Shown here piece after piece: positions 1-9,400 of a stretch of 64,000 bases of DNA (the first letter of the stretch is position 1; the number at the start of each line of letters is the position of its first letter). The position numbers and the translations under genes were made by a program. The notes beneath the pieces are model-generated. The model worked only from the letters and a program-made list of their open reading frames with translations. It searched no databases and had not been told where the DNA came from. Location: the NCBI RefSeq assembly GCF_000332815.1, contig NZ_AOFD01000009.1, positions 34,567-98,566 on the forward strand. The letters run 5' to 3'. This DNA is from Arthrobacter nitrophenolicus. GTDB lineage: Bacteria > Actinomycetota > Actinomycetes > Actinomycetales > Micrococcaceae.

Positions 1-2
1 TG

Positions 3-68
3 CACACCCATATTCCCTACCGGACCGAGCCCCTCATCAGCGGCCTCACGAAGGCGACCGCCGGCTGA
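3..68 (+). CDS. C-terminal fragment of an unidentified protein
   Basis: An open frame enters from the left edge and ends at TGA 66-68, giving a 21-residue tail (HTHIPYRTEPL...). The frame is open from the first complete codon and the next gene starts on the same strand at 142, so it is probably the end of a real gene. The family cannot be identified from this tail. Confidence 0.3.
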   Translation, partial: HTHIPYRTEPLISGLTKATAG

Positions 69-141
69 CCCCGGATTCCCTCCCGGAGTACCGGGGCCGG
101 CCTCCCCTGCCTGCCGGGCCCGGACGGCTAGGATTTCTTGA

Positions 142-567
142 ATGGATTGGCTCTCTTACGTCTCACAGATCAACTGGCTCGCGGTCCTGCTGGCTTTCGT
201 GGCCAGCATGGCCATCGGCTTCGTGTGGTACATGCCGGCAGTGCTGGGCACCCGGTGGATGGCCGCCATAGGCAAGACCGAGGAGGACCTGAAGAACATC
301 GGAGGCGGAGCGGGGATCTGGCTTCCCATGATGCTGGCCTCTGCCCTGACCGCCATCCTCCTGGCCGTCCTCATCAGCAAGCTGGGGCTTGACAATGCCC
401 TCGCAGGAGCCTGGTTCGCGCTGGTGCTGGGACTTGTCTTCCGTGCCGGAGGCCACGTAATCCACAACGGATTTGCAGGGCGTCCGGCTGCTGTGACAGT
501 GATCGACGCCGGTCACGACCTAGTGGCAATGGCCGTGTCCGGCGCCATTATTGGAGCGATGTCCTGA
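142..567 (+). CDS. DUF1761 family small membrane protein
   Basis: A 141-residue integral membrane protein with about four hydrophobic helices (roughly residues 10-31, 60-80, 88-104 and 126-140). Length, the early Trp/Tyr-rich first helix (GFVWYMP) and the helix spacing fit the DUF1761 family, whose function is unknown. The ATG at 142 is preceded by only a weak purine stretch. corA follows 34 bases downstream on the same strand, so the two may be co-transcribed. Family assignment is by resemblance; no catalytic residue is visible. Confidence 0.75.
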   Translation: MDWLSYVSQINWLAVLLAFVASMAIGFVWYMPAVLGTRWMAAIGKTEEDLKNIGGGAGIWLPMMLASALTAILLAVLISKLGLDNALAGAWFALVLGLVFRAGGHVIHNGFAGRPAAVTVIDAGHDLVAMAVSGAIIGAMS

Positions 568-601
568 CCATTGTGAGCACGTACAGCGAAGGCGCCCGCC
601 C

Positions 602-1597
602 ATGACCATCATCGACAATGCCGTCTACGTTGACGGCGTCCGCCATGCCGAGCCGGAAAACCTGGAGCAGACGTTCGAGACGCTGGCCCACCACGGCGGG
701 ATGGCGTGGATCGGGCTCTACCGTCCCACCGCGGAGGAGATGACCGCAGTGGCCGCGGAGTTCGGGCTCCACGCCCTCGCAGTGGAGGACGCCATCTCGG
801 CCCACCAGCGCCCCAAGATGGAGCGCTACGAGGACAACCTCTTCACCGTCCTCCGGCCGGCACGCTACCTGGACGCCAGTGAAACAGTGGAGTTCGGGGA
901 ACTCCATATCTTCACCGGGAAGAACTTCGTGGTCACCGTGCGGCATGCCGAGACAGCCGGTGTGGCCCGCGTCAGGAAGCGGCTTGAAGGCAGGCCTGAC
1001 CTTCTCCGGCACGGCCCGGAGGCGGTGCTGTACGCCCTCCTGGACGCAGTGGTGGACGACTACGCGCCAGTGGTGGCGGGGCTCGAGAACGACATCGACG
1101 AGATTGAGGACCAGCTCTTCAGCGGCGATTCCACCGTCTCCCGCCGGATCTACGAACTGGCCCGGGAAGTGATCCAGTTCCAGCGCGCCATCCACCCCCT
1201 GCCGGACATGATGCACCAGCTCAAGCGCGGCTTCGCGAAGTACGGCGTGGAAAGCGAACTCCAGCACAGCCTGCGCGACGTGGAGGACCATGTTGAACGG
1301 GTGATCTCCCGGGCAGATTCCTTCCGGGACCTGCTCCAGAATGCCCTGACGCTTGACGGCACCCTGACGGCCAACCGGCAGAATGAAGCCAGCGCCGCGC
1401 AGAACGAGCAGGTCAAGAAGATCTCGTCGTGGGCAGCCATCTTGTTTGCGCCCTCATTCGTGGCCGGGATCTACGGCATGAACTTTGACCACATGCCCGA
1501 GCTGCACTGGGCCTTTGGCTACCCGATGGCGATCGGCCTCATGGCGGCAGTGGGCGCGGGGATGTACGGCATTTTCAAGAAGAAGGGCTGGCTGTAG
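602..1597 (+). CDS. corA: CorA-family magnesium/divalent cation transporter
   Basis: A 331-residue CorA/MIT protein. It has a long cytoplasmic N-terminal alpha/beta domain with charged coiled segments, then two C-terminal membrane helices (about 275-292 and 303-324). The diagnostic pore motif YGMNF sits at about residue 290 at the end of the first helix, followed by the short acidic loop MPEL. In this family the protein forms a pentameric channel for Mg2+ (also Co2+/Ni2+). The ATG at 602 is chosen over an open in-frame ATG at 551 because GAAGG lies about nine bases upstream and the extension is not CorA-like. A hairpin terminator follows. Confidence 0.93.
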   Translation: MTIIDNAVYVDGVRHAEPENLEQTFETLAHHGGMAWIGLYRPTAEEMTAVAAEFGLHALAVEDAISAHQRPKMERYEDNLFTVLRPARYLDASETVEFGELHIFTGKNFVVTVRHAETAGVARVRKRLEGRPDLLRHGPEAVLYALLDAVVDDYAPVVAGLENDIDEIEDQLFSGDSTVSRRIYELAREVIQFQRAIHPLPDMMHQLKRGFAKYGVESELQHSLRDVEDHVERVISRADSFRDLLQNALTLDGTLTANRQNEASAAQNEQVKKISSWAAILFAPSFVAGIYGMNFDHMPELHWAFGYPMAIGLMAAVGAGMYGIFKKKGWL

Positions 1598-1617
1598 GCC
1601 TGGCTTCCCGGAAAGAA

Positions 1618-1646
1618 CAACACCCGGTCCGAAGACCGGGGTGTTG
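1618..1646 (+). terminator. Hairpin terminator after corA
   Basis: A 12-bp stem (CAACACCCGGTC with its complement, one bulged base) closes on a CGAA tetraloop 20 bases after the corA stop. There is no clear T-run, which is usual in high-GC actinobacteria. Confidence 0.7.
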
Positions 1647-1690
1647 ACGATGAGCTGAATCATTCATGAATCTAAAACCCGCCACAATTG

Positions 1691-1763
1691 TGGAGCTAAG
1701 GGGATTTGAACCCCTGACCTCTTCGATGCGAACGAAGCGCTCTACCATCTGAGCTATAGCCCC
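1691..1763 (-). tRNA. tRNA-Ala (anticodon CGC)
   Basis: Read on the reverse strand this is a full 73-nt cloverleaf: 7-bp acceptor stem starting GGGGCTA, D-arm, anticodon stem CTTCG/CGAAG around loop TTCGCAT, and T-arm with GGTTCAAATCC. The anticodon CGC reads GCG alanine codons. Base 3 is G and base 70 is T, giving the G3:U70 wobble that defines alanine tRNAs. The 3' CCA is not encoded. Confidence 0.97.
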
Positions 1764-1890
1764 GGAACGGCCGCCTGGTGCAGGTGCTGGACCGGTGACC
1801 CTAGGCTACAAATTTTCCCGCCCCAATGCCAATCGGCACCCTGGTGAGGGGCCAGCAGCAGGCGGGCGCCGCCGTCGTACGCCGGCCAGG

Positions 1891-2829
1891 CTATGCGCGG
1901 CGGCGCTGCAGGACGTCGTCGAGGTTGCTCAACGCGCTCTGTGCCTTGCTGAGCTGCTGGGCTTCGGCAGCCGGCGCGGCGGCGGGCGCCCCTGCTGCAC
2001 CCTGCTTCAGCGAGGGCTTGCCCACTGCCTTCGGGGCGGCCGGCAGCTCAAGCGGCTCAGGCTCGGGGCGTTCGGCCTTGGCGGCGTCAACGTATACAGG
2101 CTTGGGAACCTCTACCGGCTCCCAAGGGGTGCCGGCGGGTTTGCCCTGCGCCGCAGCCGCTGCGCTCGGATCACCCGCAGCCACAGCAACGGCCAGGGCT
2201 GCCTCGCGAAGTTCCTGGGCTGTCAACTGCTGGACTTTCGGCTGGTGGGCCTCGGCGTCAAAGAGCGGGCTTTCCCGGCGGACGGGGGCGGACTCCGGCT
2301 TCGGCGGAATCCGCTCGGACACGTGCTTAACCGGCGGTGCGCTCATGGCCGCACGAAAGGCCGCGTTCACCTTGGCCTTGCGGTCGCGGACTGCCAGCCA
2401 GCGCAGGATGGCCACGGACACCGCCGTCAGGGCAGCGCAGGCCGGCGGCAGGAATGGCGAGCCGAGGCCAAAAGGCAGCAGAAGCGCCGACACCAGCGCC
2501 GTCATTAAAGCCAGGAGTCCGGCAAGCGCCAGTGCCGTACGTCCGTAACGGATCCGAAGGCGGCCTGCGGGGGCCGGGCCGGCAGACGTGGCGGAGGGTC
2601 CGGCGCTCTTCCTGGCTTCCATGGGCTTCTCCTGCTGGGCGGCGGCGTTCAGTACCAGACCGGCTGGCTGATCCGGTTTTTCCTCGGCTGGGCCGTCCGA
2701 CGGAAAATCGCCGGCTGGCTGGAACTGGTGCCGGCGGTTCCGGAGGACGTAGGGGGCAACCCACACAATCCAGAGCACGACGGCAACCACAAGGATCACT
2801 GAGCTGCTAAGGGGGAAGTCCACACTCAA
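1891..2829 (-). CDS. sepX: SepX/GlpR-like divisome membrane protein
   Basis: A 312-residue protein with one N-terminal membrane helix (about 10-28), a Pro/Ala-rich linker, two further helices (about 98-121 and 127-147) and a long charged, Ala/Pro-rich C-terminal tail. It lies downstream of galU and rimJ in the arrangement known for the actinobacterial division protein SepX of Streptomyces and GlpR of corynebacteria. There it binds or assists the Z-ring/polar growth machinery. Topology and context support the assignment; primary sequence of this family is weakly conserved, so it is partly inference. The start is uncertain: TTG at 2829 or GTG at 2823, while a good AGGAGG lies rather far upstream. 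No glp/moeA-like partner gene sits next to it. Confidence 0.65.
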   Translation of the reverse strand: MSVDFPLSSSVILVVAVVLWIVWVAPYVLRNRRHQFQPAGDFPSDGPAEEKPDQPAGLVLNAAAQQEKPMEARKSAGPSATSAGPAPAGRLRIRYGRTALALAGLLALMTALVSALLLPFGLGSPFLPPACAALTAVSVAILRWLAVRDRKAKVNAAFRAAMSAPPVKHVSERIPPKPESAPVRRESPLFDAEAHQPKVQQLTAQELREAALAVAVAAGDPSAAAAAQGKPAGTPWEPVEVPKPVYVDAAKAERPEPEPLELPAAPKAVGKPSLKQGAAGAPAAAPAAEAQQLSKAQSALSNLDDVLQRRRA

Positions 2830-2904
2830 AACCGTATGAGCATCACGCCTCCTGCCGCCGCATTAGCCGCGGTGTGTCGCAGCCCGGACAGCAAATGAGT
2901 GGAA

Positions 2905-3525
2905 TTATGACGGCCTGGCGGCAAGCCAGCGCGTCAGCAGGCCTTCCGGAACCTCTTCCGATGTGAGGGCGAACGACCGGTGGTCCGCCCATTCTCCGTT
3001 GATGTGCAGGTAACGTGGCCGGTAGCCCTCGTCCCGGAAGCCCAGCTTCTCCACCACCCGCAGGCTGGGCCCGTTTTCAGGCCGGATGTTGATTTCCATC
3101 CGGTGCAGCCCGAGGGTCTGGAAGCAATGGTCCGTCACCAGGGCCACCGCAGTGGGGGCAATCCCGCGCCCTGCCCTGGCCTGGTCCACCCAATACCCCA
3201 AAGTGGCCATCATTGCCGAGCCCCACACAATCGAGGAGACCGTCAGCTGGCCGATGATCGGCGGATTCCGCAGGCCCGCAGTCCGCTCCGTGATGACGAA
3301 GGGCAGGGCGGTGGCCTGCGCGGCCTGCGCGTTCAGCGAACGGACCATCTGCCGGTAGTCGGGAAGCCCTCCGCGGGGGTCCGGGTTGGACGCCTCCCAC
3401 GGCGCGAGCCACTCGCTGTTGCGGGACCTGACCTCCGTCCACTCCTTTTTGTCCCGGTACCTGATGGGCCGCAGGACAAGGTCACCGCACTCCAGGGTTA
3501 CGGGCCAGATGGGGCCGAATCGCAC
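2905..3525 (-). CDS. rimJ: RimJ/RimL-type GNAT N-acetyltransferase
   Basis: A 206-residue GNAT protein. It begins with the typical CGDLVLRPIRYRD entry strand and carries the acetyl-CoA region around GYWVDQARAGRGIAP, followed by the HRMEINIRPEN and SLRVVEKLGF blocks characteristic of the RimJ/RimL group that acetylates protein N-termini. The GTG at 3525 is chosen because it lies five bases after the galU stop and removes a nonconserved 14-residue extension that would overlap galU. It is probably translated from the galU transcript and is followed by the sepX-like gene. Confidence 0.87.
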   Translation of the reverse strand: MRFGPIWPVTLECGDLVLRPIRYRDKKEWTEVRSRNSEWLAPWEASNPDPRGGLPDYRQMVRSLNAQAAQATALPFVITERTAGLRNPPIIGQLTVSSIVWGSAMMATLGYWVDQARAGRGIAPTAVALVTDHCFQTLGLHRMEINIRPENGPSLRVVEKLGFRDEGYRPRYLHINGEWADHRSFALTSEEVPEGLLTRWLAARPS

Positions 3526-3530
3526 GGCTG

Positions 3531-4436
3531 CTACTTGGACAGGCCGCTGGTGAACCCCGGCAGCCACTCCCGCAGGCCCGGACCGAGGTCCTCGCTGTCA
3601 ATGGCCAGCTGGACGCATGCCTTGAGGTAGCTCAGCTTGTCGCCGGTATCGTAGCGGCGGCCCCGGAACACGACGCCGTAAACGCCGTAGCCTTCGCCTT
3701 CCCCCGTGGCGAGCTCCTGCAGGGCGTCCGTCAGCTGGATCTCGCCGCCGCGGCCGGGGGCCGTGCGCTCCAGGACCTCGAAGACGGCCGGGTGCAGCAC
3801 GTAGCGGCCGATGATGGCAAGGTTTGACGGCGCTTCATCCGCGGACGGCTTCTCCACCAGGCCGTTGACGCGCACATAGCTTTCGCCCTCGATCTCCTGG
3901 ATGTCCGCGCAGCCGTAGGCGCTGATCTGGGACGGTTCCACCTCGATGAGGGCGACCACTGACCCGCCGGTCTTGGCCTGGACATCGATCATGGTGCTGA
4001 GCAGTTCGTCGCGGGCATCAATGAGGTCGTCTCCCAGCAGCACGGCGAAAGCTTCATCGCCTACATGCTGCTTGGCCCGGAGGACGGCGTGGCCCAGCCC
4101 GTAGGGGTCGCCCTGGCGCACATAGTGGATGTCCCCGAGGTTGCTGGCCGCCTGGATGGATTCCAGCTTCTCGGTGTCCCCCTTGTCCGCGAGCATGGAC
4201 TCCAGCGCCGGGACCCGGTCAAAGTGGTCCTCAAGGGCCCGCTTGTTCCGTCCCGTGATCATCAGGAGATCGTTCAGGCCCACCTGTACGGCCTCCTCCA
4301 CCACATACTGGATGGCAGGCTTGTCCACCACGGGCAGCATTTCCTTGGGCATAGCCTTGGTGGCAGGAAGGAACCTGGTGCCCAGTCCGGCAGCGGGGAT
4401 GACGGCTTTGCGAACTCTCGGGTTACTGGTACTCAC
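3531..4436 (-). CDS. galU: UTP--glucose-1-phosphate uridylyltransferase
   Basis: A 301-residue cytoplasmic enzyme making UDP-glucose from UTP and glucose 1-phosphate. The nucleotide-binding signature AAGLGTRFLPATKAMPKEM is near the N-terminus, followed by KPAIQYVVEEAV and the LGDDLI metal/nucleotide region, all as in bacterial GalU. The length is normal. It is the first gene of a reverse-strand set galU-rimJ-sepX and is divergent from the 5-FTHF cyclo-ligase gene across 108 bases, which must hold both promoters. UDP-glucose also feeds wall polysaccharide and trehalose/glycogen-related routes. Confidence 0.97.
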   Translation of the reverse strand: MSTSNPRVRKAVIPAAGLGTRFLPATKAMPKEMLPVVDKPAIQYVVEEAVQVGLNDLLMITGRNKRALEDHFDRVPALESMLADKGDTEKLESIQAASNLGDIHYVRQGDPYGLGHAVLRAKQHVGDEAFAVLLGDDLIDARDELLSTMIDVQAKTGGSVVALIEVEPSQISAYGCADIQEIEGESYVRVNGLVEKPSADEAPSNLAIIGRYVLHPAVFEVLERTAPGRGGEIQLTDALQELATGEGEGYGVYGVVFRGRRYDTGDKLSYLKACVQLAIDSEDLGPGLREWLPGFTSGLSK

Positions 4437-4544
4437 CGGACTAATCTAACGTCAGCGTCAAGCATTCAGTAATCAACGGACCGGCGGGCAGCCGCCCCGG
4501 AACCGGCCCATCAACCGCCACAACGCGGGTAACAAGGAGACACA

Positions 4545-5165
4545 ATGGCCCAGCAGCAAGCCACCGTGAAGGACGACATCCGGACTGCCCACCGCCGGCG
4601 GCGGGCCGCCCTGACCCCTGCCGAACTGGAAGCCGCCGGCGCCGCCCTGGCGATGCACGGTGCGGCCTGGGCCGAATCCATGTCCGGTGGAAGGCAGGCC
4701 ACGTTCTGCGTGTATCTCGGTACCGGCGTGGAGCCGCCCACGCTGCCCCTCATCGCGGCCCTCCACGGCAACGGCCACAAAGTCCTGCTCCCCGTCTGCG
4801 AGCCGGGCCGCGAGCTGAGCTGGGTTTTCTGGAGTCCGGACAGCCCGCTTGAACGCAGCAGGTTCGCACCCATCATGGAACCGGCAGGGACCCGCCATGG
4901 ACCCGATGTTGCGGGGGAAGCCACCGCACTGTTCATCCCGGCCACCGCCGTGGATCTCGACGGCAACAGGGTGGGCCAGGGCGGCGGCTACTACGACAAG
5001 TTCCTGGGCCACCTCGCCACCGCCGGGAAGGAAATTCCGCTGGCCGCTGTTATCTACGACGATGAACTTCTCCCGGCGGGCCGGATTCCTGCCGAGGAGT
5101 TCGACCGTCCCGTTCCCGCCGTCCTTGTTCCCTCCGGGCTAAGGCCGCTGGGCAAGATCGCCTAG
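4545..5165 (+). CDS. 5-formyltetrahydrofolate cyclo-ligase
   Basis: A 206-residue enzyme of the MTHFS family, converting 5-formyl-THF to 5,10-methenyl-THF with ATP. The family signature GQGGGYYDKFL is at about residue 146, and the N-terminal RRRRAALTP segment matches the usual substrate-binding region. An AAGGAG ribosome site lies just before the ATG. It is divergent from galU, a neighbourhood conserved in many actinobacteria. Together with fhs further downstream it belongs to one-carbon folate metabolism. Confidence 0.94.
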   Translation: MAQQQATVKDDIRTAHRRRRAALTPAELEAAGAALAMHGAAWAESMSGGRQATFCVYLGTGVEPPTLPLIAALHGNGHKVLLPVCEPGRELSWVFWSPDSPLERSRFAPIMEPAGTRHGPDVAGEATALFIPATAVDLDGNRVGQGGGYYDKFLGHLATAGKEIPLAAVIYDDELLPAGRIPAEEFDRPVPAVLVPSGLRPLGKIA

Positions 5166-5199
5166 GGTCAGGCGGGGTGGCCGCAGCGGGATGATAGAA

Positions 5200-5226
5200 T
5201 TAGCACTCAGGCCCTGCGACTGCTAA
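5200..5226 (+). promoter_or_regulatory. CIRCE (HrcA operator) upstream of fmdB
   Basis: TTAGCACTC, nine bases, then GACTGCTAA: a match to the CIRCE inverted repeat TTAGCACTC-N9-GAGTGCTAA with a single mismatch. It ends 55 bases before the fmdB start. A TAGAAT hexamer at 5195-5200 directly abuts the operator and could be the -10 box, which would let HrcA block transcription. This ties fmdB to the heat-shock repressor. Confidence 0.8.
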
Positions 5227-5281
5227 TGGATTACCAGGTGGCAGCACGGGACCTCTCGTTTGCCCAAGAGGAGGAGCACCA

Positions 5282-5557
5282 GTGCCAACATATGCTTACG
5301 CCTGCAAGGATTGCGGCCACGCCTTCGACATCGTCCAGTCGTTCTCGGACAGCTCACTGACGTCGTGCCCTGAATGCCAGGGCGCGCTGCGCAAGAAGTT
5401 CAACAGCGTGGGTGTCGTGTTCAAGGGTTCCGGCTTCTACCGGACCGATTCCCGGGACTCCAAGGGCAGCACCGTCTCCGCAGCGCCGGCGTCCTCCACG
5501 CCCGCTCCGGCGGCGCCTTCCGCTCCCGCTCCGGCAGCTGCGGCCGCCGCCAGCTGA
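5282..5557 (+). CDS. FmdB-family zinc-ribbon protein
   Basis: A 91-residue protein with an N-terminal zinc ribbon: Cys8-x2-Cys11 and Cys29-x2-Cys32, with the family opening MPTYAYACKDCGHAF. After about residue 60 it becomes an Ala/Pro/Ser-rich tail. FmdB-family proteins were first noted as putative regulators of formamidase; the real role of most members is unknown. The GTG start at 5282 is set by a strong AGGAGGAG just upstream. The CIRCE element 55 bases before it suggests heat-shock/HrcA control, pointing to a role in protein stress (inference). Confidence 0.9.
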   Translation: MPTYAYACKDCGHAFDIVQSFSDSSLTSCPECQGALRKKFNSVGVVFKGSGFYRTDSRDSKGSTVSAAPASSTPAPAAPSAPAPAAAAAAS

Positions 5558-5664
5558 TTTCCGGCGTTCGCCGTTACGACGGCGGCCCTGCAGCCAATGG
5601 GACGTTGTCCACATAGGCGCGGGGCCGCTGTCTTTTGCATATCCGGGGCGCTTAGCGTGGCGGC

Positions 5665-6402
5665 ATGCCTGCTCATTCCTTCCGTGCCCGCCGGGAAGCT
5701 TCCGGATTCTTTCGACGTCCCCGCCCTCCGGTTCCCGCCGGCCGTTCGGCAGCGGCACGTCCCGGTGCCAGGCTCGGCGCCTGGCTGATCCGAAACAGGC
5801 GGCTTGCCGTTGCCCTGTTGCTGTGCGCGGCGGCGGCACTCACCGTCCACCAGCTCACGCCGGCACCGGTCCACACCGTCACAGCGCTTGCAGCCGCCCG
5901 GGACCTTCCTGCCGGGTCTGCCCTCGGAGCCACAGACATATCCCCCATCCAGGTTCCGCCCGGCATGCTCGCACACGGGGTCCTGCGCGAACCCGGCGAA
6001 GCGTCAGGCAGGCAGCTCGCGGCCCCGCTGCGCAAAGGCCAGCTGCTGGCGGACGCCCAGCTGCTGGGGCCCGGCCTCCTCACGGGCAGTCCCGCCGGCT
6101 CGGCTGCAGTGCCCCTTCGGATGGCGGACCCCTCGTCCATCCAGCTGGTCTCCCCCGGGCAGCTGGTCAACGTGGTGCTGACGGCGGCGAACGGATTCGA
6201 CCAGCACGCTCCGTCCGAAGTCCTGGCCACTGCGGTGCCCGTGCTGTGGACCTCCGCAACCGGCGGCCAGGGCGGGCAATGGCTTGGCACGCAGGAGACT
6301 GACGGCCTGATCGTCGTAGCCGCCACTCCGGAACAGGCGGCCCGGCTGGCCGGGGCATCCACGCAGGGCAAACTGTTCTTTGTCCTGGTGGGGACGCCGT
6401 GA
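5665..6402 (+). CDS. SAF-domain protein, CpaB/RcpC-like
   Basis: A 245-residue membrane-anchored protein: basic N-terminus, one membrane helix (about 46-63), then a SAF domain (about 73-135, with AARDLPAGSALGATD and the I-x-V-P-P-G strand) and a C-terminal region resembling the RcpC/CpaB domain of Flp pilus assembly. CpaB-type proteins bind the periplasmic side of type IVb pili or peptidoglycan. No other pilus gene lies in the window, so it is a solitary copy, as often seen in actinobacteria. It converges with the helicase-nuclease gene, whose end is 41 bases away. Confidence 0.8.
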   Translation: MPAHSFRARREASGFFRRPRPPVPAGRSAAARPGARLGAWLIRNRRLAVALLLCAAAALTVHQLTPAPVHTVTALAAARDLPAGSALGATDISPIQVPPGMLAHGVLREPGEASGRQLAAPLRKGQLLADAQLLGPGLLTGSPAGSAAVPLRMADPSSIQLVSPGQLVNVVLTAANGFDQHAPSEVLATAVPVLWTSATGGQGGQWLGTQETDGLIVVAATPEQAARLAGASTQGKLFFVLVGTP

Positions 6403-6443
6403 CGGGCTGCCTTCCTCAGGCGGCGCCAGTGCCCGCCAGGATG

Positions 6444-9400
6444 TCAGCCCCAGTGCGGCGGCTTCTGTTCCTTCAGCCATGCATCGTGGTCATCCTCGCG
6501 GTCGCCCCACGCCCGCGGATCATCCTCGGCAGCCCGGGCGGGCAGGATGCCCTCCGCCGGCTTCTGGCCTGCACGCGTGGCAGGAGCAGGCGCTTCCGCC
6601 GCCTCGCCACCGTCCGTGGGCCGCGCTTCGCTGTTGGTGCTGTTGGTCTTTTCGTCGCTGCCCACCTGGGCCGCCTCCTTGCTGTCCTGCCGGTCCGCGG
6701 CGGGTACTGCCTGCTGACCGGCCCGGGCTCCGGCGATGCCGGCCCGGCGTCCGGAGGCCGGGCCCGGGAAATGCGTAACGTTCGATGCCGGGGCGGAGTC
6801 CGCGGCGGCATCGATATCATTCAGCGCCTGATCGACGTCGTCGTCAAGGAATCCGGGGGAAGCCACCCGTCCCGGAAGGACAACCTTTTCCAGTCCGAGG
6901 TACTTGGCGATCCGGTCTGCGCAGGCAGACGGGTCGGTGAAAACCTCGATGGTCCACAGCGGCATGTACCGCCACCCGAGGCGCTCAAGCAGCTGGGGAC
7001 GCAGCCTGCTCCGTTCCCGGACGCTCATCGTCCGGTACTGTTCAGTGCCGTCGGATTCGATAGCCACAGGCCACGGAAGATCGGCGTCGTCCTGGCCCAT
7101 GGTGTTCAGTGGATCGGCGGCGGCCACGACGTCGATGGCACCGTCGTACTGGTGCCACACCCGTGCCCCGCGCGCCCGCAGCCGGTCGCCCAGGTCGGCG
7201 ACGAGCGGGTCGGCGCCGAGCGCCTGTTCGCTGGCGGCAGCGCGGGACGCCGGCGTACCGAGATCCGTGTTGCCCGAAATTTCCCGGTCCAGAAGGGCAT
7301 ACAGGTCCACTGCCCCGTGCGTCAGCCGCGTGTGGTCCAGGTCCTCGGGCCGGAAGCACGTCAGCACGTGCATCGAGCGCCGGGCGCGGGTCATGGCGAG
7401 GGCGAACTTTTCCCGCCCGCCTTCTGCCGAAAGCGGCCCGAAGCTGTGCAGGGCGCGCCCATGCGGGGTGCGGCCGAAGCCCGGCGAGAAAATGACATGG
7501 TCGCGTACCAGGCCCTGGGCCCGTTCCAGGTCCACCACCCGGAACGATTCCGGGCCCGCACCGAAGAACCCGGCGAGTCCGGGATGGTTGGGCAGCTGGA
7601 GCCTGATGGCCTCCCCGATCCGGGCAGCGTGACGCAGGCTTGCCGTGACCACGGCAAGGGAGGTGCGCGGGCGGAGGCGGGCGTGTTCGAAGACAAGTTC
7701 CACCACCCGGTTGACCTCGGCCACCACGGATTCAACGCCTTCGTGGTCGGCGCTGGGCAGCCCGGTTCCATCCGGCAGGTACTCCACCAGCAGGGACCGG
7801 TCCAGCCCCGTGGCCGACTGGCCTTCCGGCAGGCGTTGGAGCCCGCCGTCGTAAAAGTTCTTGCTCAGTTGCAGGACCAGGTCTTCGTCCACGGCGCGGT
7901 AGACGAAGTTCAGCCGCCACACCGGCAGCACGGCGGACAGGGCGGTGAAGGCACTCTCCACCCGCTGGTGTGCCGACTCACCGGGCGCCAGCCGCTCCAC
8001 CCCCACGGTGAAGGTGCGCGGGCTGGCGATGCGGGCGTCACCGAAGGCAATGACCTGCCGCGCCCGCGCGATGGAGGGCAGTACTGCCTGCAGCGAGGTG
8101 GCTTCGGCGTCGAGGACGACCACGGCGTCGAAGTGCTGCTCCGCGGGCAGCAGCCCGGTCATCAGGTAGGGGCTCACGGACCACACCGGCACCAGGGTCC
8201 CGATCAGGTCCGGGGCCTGGGCGGTCAGCGCCGGCAGGGACACACGGCCGTCCTTGAGCAGGCTGCGGAGGAGGTCGGCCTGGCGCGGCTGGTCAGCGAT
8301 CGCGGCGCGCCAGCGTTCGGCAAGGTCCCAGCGGAGCCGGGCCGCGCCGCTGGCGATGTGCGCGTTGTCCGCGAGCCGGTACTCGGCTTCGAGCTGCCGC
8401 AGGGCGTCGCCGTCGGACATTGCCAGATAGTCGTCGCCGCTGATCATCGCCTCAAGCGCCGACTGCCACCAGGCGAGTTCCAGCTCGGCGGCCACGGAGG
8501 CGGCGGGTACTTCCCGCTCGGCCAGGTCCGCCAGAAGCTCCCCCAGCCCGTGCTCGCGCATGTTCTCCACCAGCAGCGTCCGTTCCGGCAGGGTCTTCAG
8601 CGTGTCCGTATCCGCCACCAGCCGCTCAAGGCGCTCCATGAGCTCCTCGTACCGGACGGTGGAGAGCGCGCCGCCCGCCGCGGTATGCCTCAGGGCCTCG
8701 CCCAGCTGGGTGAGCTCACGGTCCAGTTCCCGGTACATGGCGTTCATCTCGGCAAGCCCGGACGGAACAGCAGGGTGCCGCTGGGTGGTGGCGTAGCCGG
8801 CCCACAAGGCCCGCTGTTCCTGGACCAGTACCAGCGAGCTGTGCAGGTCGGCGATGTGGACGCCGGGCCGGACGTATTCCTTGGCCACCCTGCGCAGCCG
8901 GGACCGCTGCATGGAGGTCATCTCGATGCCGCGTTCCCGCCGCCAGGAGGAAGGGGCGGTGGCGGAAATGAGGTCGGTGACCGGCCGGTCGAAGATGTCC
9001 GGGGTGAACTTGTCCAGGCTGCCGCGCACAGCCACCAGCAGTTCCAGCTGCTCGCCCCATTCGGCGAAGGATGCACCGAGGCGGATCTCCGCGTGCTCGG
9101 CCACGGCGTTCATGCGCTCCCGCAGGGCAGGCAGGCTCTTCGCCACGGAGCGGACCAGTTCCTGGGCTTCCTCGGTTTCCTTCCGGGTGAGGAGCCGCGC
9201 GCCGTGCCAGGGGCTGGTGGTGGCGGCCTTGCTGAAGCTGCCCAGCTCGGCCGCACGGCGGAGCCTTCCGGCCAGTTCATCGCGGTCGCGGATGCTGTCC
9301 AGGACGCTCCGCTTGAGCCGCACGGTGGTGGCCGGAGCGGGGTGGATGGAGGTCAGTTCCGCCAGCGACTGCATGGCCTGGTAGGGCGAGCATCCCCACC

